This document shows positions 41,805 through 51,550 of a stretch of 64,000 nucleotides of DNA, piece after piece. The notes beneath the pieces are model-generated. The model was given only the letters and a program-made list of their open reading frames with translations, made no database searches and was not told where the DNA came from. The DNA is from Flavobacterium limi (lineage in GTDB: Bacteria > Bacteroidota > Bacteroidia > Flavobacteriales > Flavobacteriaceae): the NCBI RefSeq assembly GCF_010645075.1, contig NZ_JAADZV010000010.1:115794-179793 (forward strand), written 5' to 3'. Within the stretch, counting starts at the first letter, position 1. Each line of letters begins with the position of its first letter. Position numbers and translations under genes: made by a program.

Positions 41805-42758
41805 ATGAAAAATAAAATTATAATACTATTTTTTGGAATGCTCTTTTTAAGTACAACTTTAAATGCACAGGTTAGTACTGGTTCAGGTGGAGCTTCTAGT
41901 ATATCAGCTAATAATCCTACGACTAATACTAATTTGGGAATTGGGGTAAATACTCCCAAAGCTAAACTCGAAATAGAAGGATTTCCAACAACTAATACGA
42001 CTTACACCTTTTTAAATAGTGGTGATAGTTTTGATAAAAGTGCGTTATTAAATATTGGAACTATAAGAACAACAAGTGGTGCGAGATTATTAACTTTTTA
42101 TGATGTTCCACCTTCCAATATTTCATCTGCTTTAACTCAGCTATCTATAGAGGATAGGAATGATGCTAATAGGTTTAGACATAAAGCAAGAGTCAATGGT
42201 GATAGTTATTTTCAGCTTTCTGATAGGGCACAAAAGCTTGTTTTTGAAGTGTATGAAAATAATGAGACAGGAATTTTAACTTTACCTAAGCCTGACTCGT
42301 ATTTGACAATTGGTGGCACACAAGCCTGGCCAATACCTTATAGATTGATGGTGAAAAATGGTAATTCAAAATTTGAAGGAACCGTATATGTCGATACAAA
42401 TTTAGGCATCGGAACTTCAAACTTCACAGATGGAGTAGAAACCTACAGACTTTCAGTAAAAGGAAAAATCCGTGCGGAAGAAGTAAAAGTATACAATACC
42501 TGGGCTGATTATGTTTTTGCAAAAAACTATGATTTAAAACCGTTAAAAGAAGTCGAGAATTATATCACTACAAACGGGCATTTACCAAATGTCCCTTCAG
42601 CCAAAGAAATTACGGATAAAGGTCTGGAGCTTGGTGAAATGGCAAAAATCCAACAGGAAAAAATCGAGGAGCTTACACTGTATTTAATTCAGCAAAACAG
42701 GGAAATAGAAGAGCTAAAATCTCAAATGAAGCTGTTATTAGCTGCCCAAAAAAAATAA
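41805..42758 (+). CDS. Exported fibre-like protein (paralogue 2)
   Basis: The 317-residue protein has the same plan as its upstream neighbour: signal peptide ending TTLNAQ, Ser/Gly/Asn-rich stretch, NLGIGVNTPKAKLEIEG, a variable middle with SALTQLSIEDRNDANRFRHKA, and the shared C-terminal module. It differs in having only one copy of the LIQQN coiled-coil unit. It lies 42 bp after paralogue 1 and 28 bp before the T9SS-cargo gene, and is probably part of one operon with the RHS gene. Confidence 0.8.
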   Translation: MKNKIIILFFGMLFLSTTLNAQVSTGSGGASSISANNPTTNTNLGIGVNTPKAKLEIEGFPTTNTTYTFLNSGDSFDKSALLNIGTIRTTSGARLLTFYDVPPSNISSALTQLSIEDRNDANRFRHKARVNGDSYFQLSDRAQKLVFEVYENNETGILTLPKPDSYLTIGGTQAWPIPYRLMVKNGNSKFEGTVYVDTNLGIGTSNFTDGVETYRLSVKGKIRAEEVKVYNTWADYVFAKNYDLKPLKEVENYITTNGHLPNVPSAKEITDKGLELGEMAKIQQEKIEELTLYLIQQNREIEELKSQMKLLLAAQKK

Positions 42759-42786
42759 GTTTTCTCACTTTTAAAGAATCAGTTTA

Positions 42787-43239
42787 ATGAAATATTATAT
42801 CATACTATTGGTATTGGGCTTTTCGCTATTGTCCAATGCCCAAAACCAAACGAAGATTAAATTCAGTTACGACAATGCCGGCAATCAGACAAGCAGGATA
42901 TTGTGTGTGAACTGCCCGCCGGAAACAGGCAAACAAGCCAAAGAGATAGAAGCTATTGTAGAGGATGATCTGGAAAATATTCCGGGAGAAGATATGATTT
43001 CGTATTATCCGAATCCCGTAAAAGAAGAACTGTACCTGAAATGGGAACTTACCAATGAGAATTATGTAACCTCGATCCAGCTTTTTTCACTTACAGGACA
43101 AGTGTTAAGAACGTTTGAGGGAACTAAAAATACCAATACCCAGAATATTTTGTTTCAGTCATACCCTTCTGGCGTGTATGTTGTTCTGCTCAACTACAAA
43201 TCAGGAGCCCCAAAATCATTTAAAATCATCAAGCAATAA
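42787..43239 (+). CDS. Small T9SS cargo protein with a lone YD-repeat-like motif
   Basis: The 150-residue protein has a signal peptide ending SLLSNAQ. Next comes KIKFSYDNAGNQTSRI, which is exactly the style of an RHS/YD repeat. The C-terminal ~80 residues are a type A T9SS sorting domain (ISYYPNPVKEELYLKW, QLFSLTGQVLRTF, SGVYVVLLNY, then a basic end KSFKIIKQ). It is therefore expected to be exported across the outer membrane by T9SS. It sits 8 bp upstream of the RHS gene. It may be a remnant or helper of the RHS protein. Confidence 0.85.
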   Translation: MKYYIILLVLGFSLLSNAQNQTKIKFSYDNAGNQTSRILCVNCPPETGKQAKEIEAIVEDDLENIPGEDMISYYPNPVKEELYLKWELTNENYVTSIQLFSLTGQVLRTFEGTKNTNTQNILFQSYPSGVYVVLLNYKSGAPKSFKIIKQ

Positions 43240-43247
43240 ACTGTTAT

Positions 43248-46200
43248 ATGAAACAATTTTACTTTTTCATTTTTATTTTAGCTACGCATTTTTCATTTTC
43301 TCAAACTTTTACACCCGACACTAAAGGCGAATTGCAAATTTCCAATTCGGGAACACCAACATACAAAGTACCTATAGCGCTACCTCCAGGAATTAAGGAT
43401 GTAGCCCCACAAGTGGCATTGACTTATAATGGATCTAGTGTTCAGGGACTTGCTGGAATGGGTTGGAATATTGTAGGGATATCCTCTATAAGCCGTGTAG
43501 CCTCAAGAATAGACCTTGACGGATTAATAGACCCAGTTGATTTTGATAATTTAGATCGTTATGCTTTAGATGGGCAAAGATTAATAGAAAAGACAGGTAC
43601 TTATGGCGCAGAAGGAACCTCTTATCAAACCGAAAATTATACTAATTTGAAAATTGAATCAAGCGGTCAGCTTTCCCCATTATTTGTATCGCCTCAAAGT
43701 TTTATAATCACATTTGTTGATGGATCTAAAGCATACTATGGAGGTACAACAGACTCGAGAGGATTAATGAATTGGATGATCAATCGTTGGATTGATCCTC
43801 AGGGCAATTATATAGATTATACTTATGAAATTGAAAACAATACACAGCGTATCAAAACAATTAGTTGGGGTAATAATATAAATGTTGCTTCAGGTTATGA
43901 AAATAAAATAGTTTTTACTTATAAAGAAAGATTAAGAGCAGAATACTCCTATTTGAATTTTGATGACCTAAAAGTAGAAGTAAACAAAATATTGAGTGAT
44001 GTAAGTGTATCTACCGGAGGTCAATTATTTAGAAAATACACTTTAAATCACGAAACAATTTCTGGAAATTACCAACGTGTAAAAAACATTATTGAAAGCA
44101 ATGGAGCTGATGAAAATGCAAATCCTGTAGTTTTTAATTATGAGACTACAGCAGATGGTTTTGCACCAATAGTAAAATATGAAGGAGTGACTGATAATGA
44201 TTTAGCGAATGTAAAATTAAGTGGAGATTTTGACGGCAATGGTGAACAGGATTTTGTAACTGATAGCAAAGTATATTTGAACCCTATTGATAACAATAGT
44301 ACCTGGACTGGTATTCCTTTTAGTCTTGGTAACAAGTATTTCACAGCAAATACAGTGTCCAATAATAAATTGAATCAATATCAGTCAATAGTAACTTATT
44401 ATTCCGGAAGAGGTTCTTTTTCTTTTTCTTTTAATATTTATGATTATGACCCTCTAACTAAAAAAATTAGTTTAAAACAAACTAAAGATTTTCAAAATAG
44501 TTATAGAGCCCCCATATACTTCAACGGTCAGGTTCCAAATGGTGGATTTGGTACAGAACCTTGCTTTTTACCAGGTACTTACACACCTATTCCGGGTAAA
44601 TTTATTGCTGAAGGCGATTTTAATGGAGATGGTGTTTCAGAAGTGCTCCTTAGCCAAGGACTAGGTTGTTCTGTTAATTTTACTCCTAATGTTAATGGTA
44701 ATGGTTGTACTGAGAGTATGAGTTGTATAGGTACAACCAACTATTTTTTATTTGATTTAAATGAAAAAGCATCTACAGCACCTGGAACAAGAGGTTTTGT
44801 GAATTTGGATATGGAAATTCCATTAAGGAATTATTTAGCGCACTATAAAAGTAAAATAAATGTTATTGATTTCAATGGTGACGGTAAATCAGATCTTTTA
44901 ATTACAAACGAAGATAAAACTTATAAAGTTATTGGATTTAAACAACTCGCTGTTGCTCCCTGGACACAAATAGAAATTTTAGCACAAGGAACATTTGCAT
45001 ATTATAATAAGGATAATCAGATTGTTTTCGGAGACTTCAATGGTGATGGTAAAACCGATATTATGATGCCGATTGCAAATGGATCGTCAGACTGGAATTT
45101 GTCACAATCGACAGGGAGTTCTTTTATAAATTCATATTACTCTAACTTTGAATTATACGAACCTTACTGGAAAGGAAAGCCATCAGCAAACAGAACAAAA
45201 AACAGAAGCTATCGCGCAGCAGATTTGGATAAAGATGGTAAAAGTGATTTTATTATTCAGGAATATGAAACATACTGTACTGATCCTGGTATTAGCGGAT
45301 GTGGCAGAGACGGTAGAGGACATTTTACAATTAGAAAAAATGTAGGCAGTTTAACCGCTAAACCTATGTTTGAAGCAGCAATTACAATATCTGTTAACTC
45401 AAATTATGGTTATGAAACTCCTATAGATTTACTAATTGGGAATTACAGGAATCATAGTGCTTACAGCAATTTTGTATTCATGCAGGGAAAACAAGTATGG
45501 AAAGGAAATTTTAATAAAGATTTATCAAAGGAAGCGACTCTTGTTAAAGTTACTGAAGCAGGTGGTGCTATAGTTAAAGACATATCGTATCAAAAATTAG
45601 TACCTGGCTCAGGTCTTGGCACTGCAGAGGATACTTATTATTCCTCTAATTCAGAACTTTATCCTTTTGCAGAATTGATTACAGTGCCTACTATGCAGGT
45701 AGTTGATAAATTAACAGAAACGGCCAACAATCAAAGCAAAATACAACAGTTCAAATATTTTGGTTTAGTTACACATTCGCAGGGATTAGGAGTACTTGGG
45801 TTCAAAAAAGTGGCACGCAGTAGTTGGTATAGTGATCAAAATACGGATAAAATTTGGTCAATAGCTGTTACATCTCCACAACTTAATGGTGCCGTAATCA
45901 GAGAATTTACATCAAAATCTTTTGCACTTTCGAACAAAAATATTGAGGGCACAAATTATACAAACCCAGGTTATCTAACTTTAAATACTGCTCTTAACAA
46001 TGCCCTGACTGCTGTAGCAGTTAATTCGATTACTCTTAAACCGGGCTTCAAGGCAACTGGTACTAACGGTGTTTTTAAAACAATACTCACACAAAGTATC
46101 CCACAAACAGACAATGCTACAAGTGAGGACTATTTAAGTAGAAAGGATTACAATTACACAAAAGTGGATAAAGCAAATAAGGTATCTGCATTACGTATTT

Positions 46201-49200
46201 CAAAAACTTCAACTAAAGATTTGATATCAGGAACGTATTCTGATACTTCATTTGAGTATGATGAGTTTGAAAATATAACCAAAAGTATTGAAAATAATGG
46301 TGTTGCTGCCATATCAGTAACAAATACCTATGTTAATAATCCGTCTGTCGCGGGAAGTAATTACTGCATAGGAAAGCTGATTCAAAAAAATGAATCTGTA
46401 AGTGCATATGGTGATGTTTTTACTTCTGAAGAAAAATACAACTATGATCCTGCAGTTCCTAATCTGGTAAAGCAGTCACAAAAGAAAGGACATAATACAG
46501 ATTATGTCAATACAGATTATGTATATGATGGATTTGGAAATGTAACCCAGAAAACTATTTCTGCTACGGGAGTTACGAGCCGTAAAATTACAGATGTATA
46601 TGATTCTAACGGCCGTTTTGTAATCAAGAAAACAGATAACGAAGGGTATGAAACTACTTTTGATTACAACAAGCTGGGGCAGCAAATAAAAAGCAAAAAC
46701 TATTTGAATGTAGAAACCGTGTCAGAATTTGACAACTGGGGTAAGCTAATTAAAAACACGATTACAGGGGCTTCAACAACAGTACAAATCCAGTCATTTA
46801 CGTATGTTCGATTTACAGGTGGTTATAGTGTTACTACCACTAGTAATAAACCAGGAGATTTTAGTCGCATCTTTTATGATGTATATGGACGTGAAGTTAA
46901 AACAACCAAACTCGGATTTGCAGCAAATACTTTTGTATCTAAATCAGTCGAATACGATTTTCTGGGCAGAAAGGTAAAAGAGTCCGAGCCATATTTGGAT
47001 AGTTCCCCAACTTTGGCAACAGCCAATTTTTCAAAAGTCAATACCATTACCTATGATTATTTGAGCAGACCAACGACACAGTTATTGTACACCAACAAGC
47101 AAATTAGTATTTCTTACGATGGGCTTTCAGCAACAACTTCAGACGGTACAAAAACAGTTACAACAACTAATGATGCCAACGGGAACAAAATAGAGCAAAC
47201 AGACAATGGCGAAACATTGAAGTATACTTATTTTGCCAACGGAAATCTGAAAGAGACTATTTATGGCAACCATACCATAACTATGAAATATGATGGTTGG
47301 GGCAGGCAGATATATATGCGTGATCCATCAGTAAGTACTATTGCTTATACCAAAACTTATAATAATTTTAGTGAAATACTTACCGAAACTACCCCGACAG
47401 GAACCATAACTTTTGAATATTCACCAACCGGAAAGTTAATTAAGAAAACAACTGCAGGTCAGAATACCAATCAGGAAAGCAATTACAGCTATGATTCAAA
47501 AGGATTTGTAACTAGTGAAACAGGTACAATTAATAGCAAAAATTTCACTTATAATTTTACCTATAGCCCGTATTATCAAATTCTTAGTAATACAGAGACA
47601 ACGTCTGATAATCTTACACACAAAAAAACGTTTACTTATGATGGATACGGAAGAGTATTAACCGAAAACACGTACTCTTATCTTACTGCTGACAATACGA
47701 TAAACAATGGTAACAACACCATTGAATATGGGTATAAAGCATACAATGGTATCATAGAGCAATACAAAGATGCCGGCACGCAATCTGTATTGTGGAAACT
47801 CAATACGGCCAATGAAAAAATGCAGGCTCTCACGGTCTCATTTGGAAATGGTATGCAGATAACAAACAAGTATGATAATTTTGGCTATTTTGAAACAGCT
47901 AAACACGTAAGTGCAAACACAACAGCACTTAATTTGGTATATGAGTTTAATAGCACCCGGGGAATCCTTAATTCACGAAAAAATAATATTACAGGAGTTT
48001 TAAGCTGGAACGAAAGTTTTACTTACGATAATTATGACAGGCTCGTATCCTGGACAGACCCTACAGGTACGGTAAACACCTCTTATGAAACCGATGGCCG
48101 TATAAAAAATAATGGTCAGGTGGGAACCTACGACTACGAATCGGGTAATCGTTACCGAAAAAAATCAGCTACACTCAACAGCACGGGAATTGCTTTTTAT
48201 ACCAACCGTTCCCCACAAACGGTAAGTTATGATATGTTTAAAAACCCTATGAACATTACCGAAACTAACCGTGGTAATGTAGATTTTGAATACAATCTTG
48301 ACAATACACGAAGTAAATCAGTTGTAACTACGGAGGCAGGTGCAGTAGCCAAAACGAAATATTATTCCGGGATATCTGCGGTAGAGGTTATAGAAAAACC
48401 AAATCAAAGCCTGCAGTTTATTACTTACATTGCAGGATCACCCTATGATGCCTCAGTAGCACTTGAAAAGACTTATACGAAAACAGCAGGTAATTATGCA
48501 CCGGCTACACAGGAATATTTATATTTGCATAGAGACTATCAGGGTACTATTTTGGCTATTTCCGGTAATGGAGGTGTCATCAAAGAAAGAAGACAATTTG
48601 ATGCCTGGGGGCTCATCAAAAAGCAATATAAAAATGAGGTTGAAGTAAGCCCGGCTACCTTCAATAATGTTGATTTTGAATTATTGACAGACAGAGGGTA
48701 TACGGGACATGAACACTTTTTCTCTGTAGGGATCATACACATGAATGCGCGCTTATATGACCCTGTATTACACACGTTCTTATCAGCTGATGCACTTATC
48801 TCAGACCCTGCCAACCCACAAAACTATAATCGCTATGCATATGCATTAAACAACCCTTTAATGTATGTTGATTATGATGGTAATGAAGCGATCACGGCTG
48901 CCACGTTGGTTACAGCAGCTATTATTGGAGCAGTAATTGCTGGGGTGAGCTATGTAGGGATATCGCTTTACAATGGTACGGCAATAACCTGGGGTGGCTT
49001 GACCAAAAGTATTTTGGTAGGTGCTATAAGTGGCATGGTGAGTGCGGGTATAGGCAGTATTATCGGTAGTGCAAGTACAGCAATTTGTACCGCAGCACCC
49101 ACTCTGACCCAATTACAAATAGATCTTATGCTGACTATACCTCAGGCTTTGATGCACGGTATCGCACAGGGTATTATACAAGGAGTGAGTGGTGGTAATG

Positions 49201-49919
49201 CTGGACAGTCATTTATAACAGCAGCAATAAGCAGTATAGCTTCAGGAAGCTTTGGCATGGCGACAGGTTCATTTGGAGGCAGCGGTGTTGGGCAAGTATT
49301 ATTTGGTACAGTTGCTGGGGGAGTAACTAGCCATTTGCAAGGAGGGAACTTTTGGGAAGGTGCAGCTATTGGACTTACAGTAGGTTTGCTGAATCATGCA
49401 ATGCATAAAATTAGTCAAAATATTCAAGAGCAAACATTGCTAGAAAAAGCAATTAGAGACGGTGGTTATGGAAAAATATTGGATGATGATCCATATTTAA
49501 ATTGGAGTAATGAAGAAATAGCTGAATTTGCATCGAAAGTTTTTCCAGATTTGTATGAATCCGCAGGATGTCCAAGTTTTGAAAAACAAACTATGATTGG
49601 GAATGATACAAATATCGCGGGAAGAGCTTTAAAAGACGTTACATTAAGTACAAATGGAAAATATTCTGTTAGATCTTTAGGGAAAATATTGATTAGAAGT
49701 AATGTTCTAAATTCTATAAGACAATTAGGTAGTGTAGTCGGTCACGAATTGAACCATATGGTCGATCATGTAAATGGAGCATATGCTGGTTTTCTTAATA
49801 AATATGGTCCAATAAAAGGACCCTATCATTCAGAAGTCAAGGCTTATCGTTGGCAGGAAAGTATGGGGGCTCCTTTTGATAGACAGGAGTACAATAATTA
49901 TTTGAGTTTAATAAAATAA
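43248..49919 (+). CDS. RHS/YD-repeat exported protein with C-terminal metallopeptidase-like tip
   Basis: The 2223-residue protein begins with a Sec signal (ILATHFSFSQ). An SpvB/TcdB-type N-terminal domain follows (about 25-110; VALTYNGSSVQGLAGMGWN). Five FG-GAP/VCBS-like motifs lie near 325, 455, 541, 595 and 658 (GDFNGDGKTD style). Many YD repeats follow (about 1050-1740). The RHS core is near 1760-1880 (GYTGHEHFF, MNARLYDPVLHTFLSADALI, NRYAYALNNPLMYVDYDGN). A Gly/Ala-rich hydrophobic segment (about 1880-2055) leads to a unique ~150-residue tip. The tip holds GHELNHMVDH (HELNH at 2166-2170) and, 26 residues on, SEVKAYRW (Glu2196). This is a gluzincin-like zinc site. There is no T9SS domain in the protein itself. 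Confidence 0.93.
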   Translation: MKQFYFFIFILATHFSFSQTFTPDTKGELQISNSGTPTYKVPIALPPGIKDVAPQVALTYNGSSVQGLAGMGWNIVGISSISRVASRIDLDGLIDPVDFDNLDRYALDGQRLIEKTGTYGAEGTSYQTENYTNLKIESSGQLSPLFVSPQSFIITFVDGSKAYYGGTTDSRGLMNWMINRWIDPQGNYIDYTYEIENNTQRIKTISWGNNINVASGYENKIVFTYKERLRAEYSYLNFDDLKVEVNKILSDVSVSTGGQLFRKYTLNHETISGNYQRVKNIIESNGADENANPVVFNYETTADGFAPIVKYEGVTDNDLANVKLSGDFDGNGEQDFVTDSKVYLNPIDNNSTWTGIPFSLGNKYFTANTVSNNKLNQYQSIVTYYSGRGSFSFSFNIYDYDPLTKKISLKQTKDFQNSYRAPIYFNGQVPNGGFGTEPCFLPGTYTPIPGKFIAEGDFNGDGVSEVLLSQGLGCSVNFTPNVNGNGCTESMSCIGTTNYFLFDLNEKASTAPGTRGFVNLDMEIPLRNYLAHYKSKINVIDFNGDGKSDLLITNEDKTYKVIGFKQLAVAPWTQIEILAQGTFAYYNKDNQIVFGDFNGDGKTDIMMPIANGSSDWNLSQSTGSSFINSYYSNFELYEPYWKGKPSANRTKNRSYRAADLDKDGKSDFIIQEYETYCTDPGISGCGRDGRGHFTIRKNVGSLTAKPMFEAAITISVNSNYGYETPIDLLIGNYRNHSAYSNFVFMQGKQVWKGNFNKDLSKEATLVKVTEAGGAIVKDISYQKLVPGSGLGTAEDTYYSSNSELYPFAELITVPTMQVVDKLTETANNQSKIQQFKYFGLVTHSQGLGVLGFKKVARSSWYSDQNTDKIWSIAVTSPQLNGAVIREFTSKSFALSNKNIEGTNYTNPGYLTLNTALNNALTAVAVNSITLKPGFKATGTNGVFKTILTQSIPQTDNATSEDYLSRKDYNYTKVDKANKVSALRISKTSTKDLISGTYSDTSFEYDEFENITKSIENNGVAAISVTNTYVNNPSVAGSNYCIGKLIQKNESVSAYGDVFTSEEKYNYDPAVPNLVKQSQKKGHNTDYVNTDYVYDGFGNVTQKTISATGVTSRKITDVYDSNGRFVIKKTDNEGYETTFDYNKLGQQIKSKNYLNVETVSEFDNWGKLIKNTITGASTTVQIQSFTYVRFTGGYSVTTTSNKPGDFSRIFYDVYGREVKTTKLGFAANTFVSKSVEYDFLGRKVKESEPYLDSSPTLATANFSKVNTITYDYLSRPTTQLLYTNKQISISYDGLSATTSDGTKTVTTTNDANGNKIEQTDNGETLKYTYFANGNLKETIYGNHTITMKYDGWGRQIYMRDPSVSTIAYTKTYNNFSEILTETTPTGTITFEYSPTGKLIKKTTAGQNTNQESNYSYDSKGFVTSETGTINSKNFTYNFTYSPYYQILSNTETTSDNLTHKKTFTYDGYGRVLTENTYSYLTADNTINNGNNTIEYGYKAYNGIIEQYKDAGTQSVLWKLNTANEKMQALTVSFGNGMQITNKYDNFGYFETAKHVSANTTALNLVYEFNSTRGILNSRKNNITGVLSWNESFTYDNYDRLVSWTDPTGTVNTSYETDGRIKNNGQVGTYDYESGNRYRKKSATLNSTGIAFYTNRSPQTVSYDMFKNPMNITETNRGNVDFEYNLDNTRSKSVVTTEAGAVAKTKYYSGISAVEVIEKPNQSLQFITYIAGSPYDASVALEKTYTKTAGNYAPATQEYLYLHRDYQGTILAISGNGGVIKERRQFDAWGLIKKQYKNEVEVSPATFNNVDFELLTDRGYTGHEHFFSVGIIHMNARLYDPVLHTFLSADALISDPANPQNYNRYAYALNNPLMYVDYDGNEAITAATLVTAAIIGAVIAGVSYVGISLYNGTAITWGGLTKSILVGAISGMVSAGIGSIIGSASTAICTAAPTLTQLQIDLMLTIPQALMHGIAQGIIQGVSGGNAGQSFITAAISSIASGSFGMATGSFGGSGVGQVLFGTVAGGVTSHLQGGNFWEGAAIGLTVGLLNHAMHKISQNIQEQTLLEKAIRDGGYGKILDDDPYLNWSNEEIAEFASKVFPDLYESAGCPSFEKQTMIGNDTNIAGRALKDVTLSTNGKYSVRSLGKILIRSNVLNSIRQLGSVVGHELNHMVDHVNGAYAGFLNKYGPIKGPYHSEVKAYRWQESMGAPFDRQEYNNYLSLIK

Positions 49920-49928
49920 AAGACTATT

Positions 49929-50582
49929 ATGAAAACTATTTTACGAGCTTCTTTTTTGTTTTTTCTTTTAAATTCTTGCGCTCCAAAAAAAGAAATGAAC
50001 AAAAATATTGAATTTATAATAACAGATAAATCTATAGCAGACAATTCTTTTATTAACTTAAAAATAAGTAATAAAACCGCATCAAATTATTATTTACCAA
50101 TAATAAATTTATTTGAAAATAAAGAATTAGAGTTTATTTTGCCATTTGAGGAAAAGAATTTTTTCTGCATTTATAAAGTGTTTACTAATAATACAACTAA
50201 AGAATTTAATTGGTATACTAAAAATTGTTTTGCTGAACACGTTATTGATACCGAAATGGAAAAAGTTGATGAATTATGGAAACAAAAGAAGGTAGCTATT
50301 ACCTCTAAAGATTTGATTTTATTAAAATCAGGTGAAAGTATAAAAATTAAAGTTCGAATGAATTTATACATAAAAATTTCAAAATATTGTAATTGGGAAT
50401 TAGAGAATTACAGAAATGAAAAAGGACTACATATTGGAATCAATTATCCAAAAAAAGAAAAAGAACTGGCAACTAAATTTTTAAATTTAAAAACTCTTTA
50501 TAGCTTAAAACAAATGGGGTATGAGCTATATGACAAAGAAATAAACTCTAACAAAGTGCCTTTAATATTAGAAAAGGAGTAG
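49929..50582 (+). CDS. Lipoprotein, candidate immunity protein for the RHS tip
   Basis: The 217-residue protein has a lipobox (FLLNSC, Cys17) and a mature domain with no recognised family. FINLKISNKTASNYYLPIIN looks like a beta-sandwich strand pair, and the rest is Lys/Glu/Asn-rich. It follows the RHS gene after 9 bp and shares its strand. It is markedly AT-rich, like the RHS tip and unlike the RHS core. By position, this is where immunity genes lie in RHS toxin loci, and periplasm-facing lipoproteins suit a toxin acting there. Immunity is inferred only. Confidence 0.7.
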   Translation: MKTILRASFLFFLLNSCAPKKEMNKNIEFIITDKSIADNSFINLKISNKTASNYYLPIINLFENKELEFILPFEEKNFFCIYKVFTNNTTKEFNWYTKNCFAEHVIDTEMEKVDELWKQKKVAITSKDLILLKSGESIKIKVRMNLYIKISKYCNWELENYRNEKGLHIGINYPKKEKELATKFLNLKTLYSLKQMGYELYDKEINSNKVPLILEKE

Positions 50583-50622
50583 TCTTATGGTGGTCTTTTT
50601 GCCCGATCGCGCAGATATTTGG

Positions 50623-50724
50623 TGTCTCGTCCTAAAATAAATTTACATGTTTATACTTAATCCTAAAATAGATTTACGGTTGAGTTTTAGTCCTATTATA
50701 GATTTACTGTCTAGTCCTGAAATA
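50623..50724 (+). repeat. Four iterated IS-end motifs at the left end
   Basis: TCCTAAAATA at 50630, TCCTAAAATA at 50661, TCCTATTATA at 50691 and TCCTGAAATA at 50715 each precede a TTTAC or CTATAC element. Spacing is 31, 30 and 24 bp. The first belongs to the terminal repeat; the others look like extra transposase-binding copies. Confidence 0.7.
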
Positions 50725-50746
50725 GCTATACACAATTCAATAGTGT

Positions 50747-51136
50747 ATGGGACACAAAGAACAGGAAGTTTATGCTGTCCGTGAGGGTAAGCAAAGTCAT
50801 TATGACCCAAGGTTGATTTTAAAAGTGGTAAAGGAAGTTGAAGCGGGTCTTTCCCGCAAGGAAGCTAACCGTATTTACGGATTAGGCAAAAGTTGCCTTT
50901 ATAATTGGATGCGTAAATATGGCTCTATGAACTATCAGCAAAACGTTAAACGAAAAAGCTATACTAACCTGCAAAAGCGTACTGTTGTAACAGCCATAGA
51001 GCAAGGAAGGATGAGTATAAAAGAGGCGCAAACTGCTTATGGTGTAAAAAATGAAAAAATAATCAGGAACTGGCTGGTGCAATACAAAGCGGAAAAAGTC
51101 GAACTTTGTATTGTAACAGAACCCGTAATGACCTAA
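50747..51136 (+). CDS. IS3-family transposase OrfA
   Basis: The 129-residue protein has two helix-turn-helix-like segments: LILKVVKEVEAGLSRKEANRIYGLGKSCLYNWMRKYG and RTVVTAIEQGRMSIKEAQTAYGVKNEKIIRNWLVQY. This two-HTH plan fits OrfA of the IS150/IS2-like branch, which binds the element ends. The last few residues (VELCIVTEPVMT) come from reading past the deletion junction into the OrfB region in another frame. The normal leucine zipper and frameshift site are therefore gone. Confidence 0.75.
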   Translation: MGHKEQEVYAVREGKQSHYDPRLILKVVKEVEAGLSRKEANRIYGLGKSCLYNWMRKYGSMNYQQNVKRKSYTNLQKRTVVTAIEQGRMSIKEAQTAYGVKNEKIIRNWLVQYKAEKVELCIVTEPVMT

Positions 51137-51549
51137 TGGCAGAAGGATGTATTGAGGCATTAGAAATGGCTTTGAAAAACAGGATGTATCATGAACCAAT
51201 CATTCACCATTCGGATAGAGGTTCACAGTATTGCTCTCACCAGTATGTAAATCTGTTGCATCAAAATGCTATTAGAATCAGCATGTCTAAAAATGGAGAT
51301 CCTTATAAGAATGCATTGGCGGAACGGGTAAACGGAATCATCAAAACAGAGTTCAATCTTCATAGTAGCCAGTTGGGTTTTGAACAAACCTACAACCAGA
51401 TAAAGAAAAGTATTAAAGTTTATAATGAAATCAGACCACATTCAAGTTGTGATTACCTAATCCCAAATCAAGCTCATTTGCAATCAGGGAACTTGAAGAA
51501 GCGATGGAATTATAATAAAAAATTTAGCCATGAAAAAACAGCTGTATAG
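51106..51549 (+). pseudogene. IS3-family transposase OrfB, N-terminus deleted
   Basis: About 147 residues of the rve integrase core survive. IIHHSDRGSQYCS carries the second catalytic Asp and YKNALAERVNGIIKTEF the catalytic Glu. YNEIRPHSSCDYLIPNQAH is the usual C-terminal end. The first catalytic Asp (normally in WxTDIT) and the region before it are missing, so it is not active. The internal ATG is not a true start. Confidence 0.85.
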
Positions 51550-51550
51550 T

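Noticed and set aside
43248..49919. Tc-type insecticidal toxin complex, suggested by the SpvB-like N-terminus
   Set aside because: No TcA or separate TcC gene is nearby, and the protein has a Sec signal. It is a single exported RHS protein.
50747..51549. Intact IS3 transposase
   Set aside because: OrfB lacks the first catalytic Asp and its N-terminal half; frames do not join in the usual OrfA-OrfB way.
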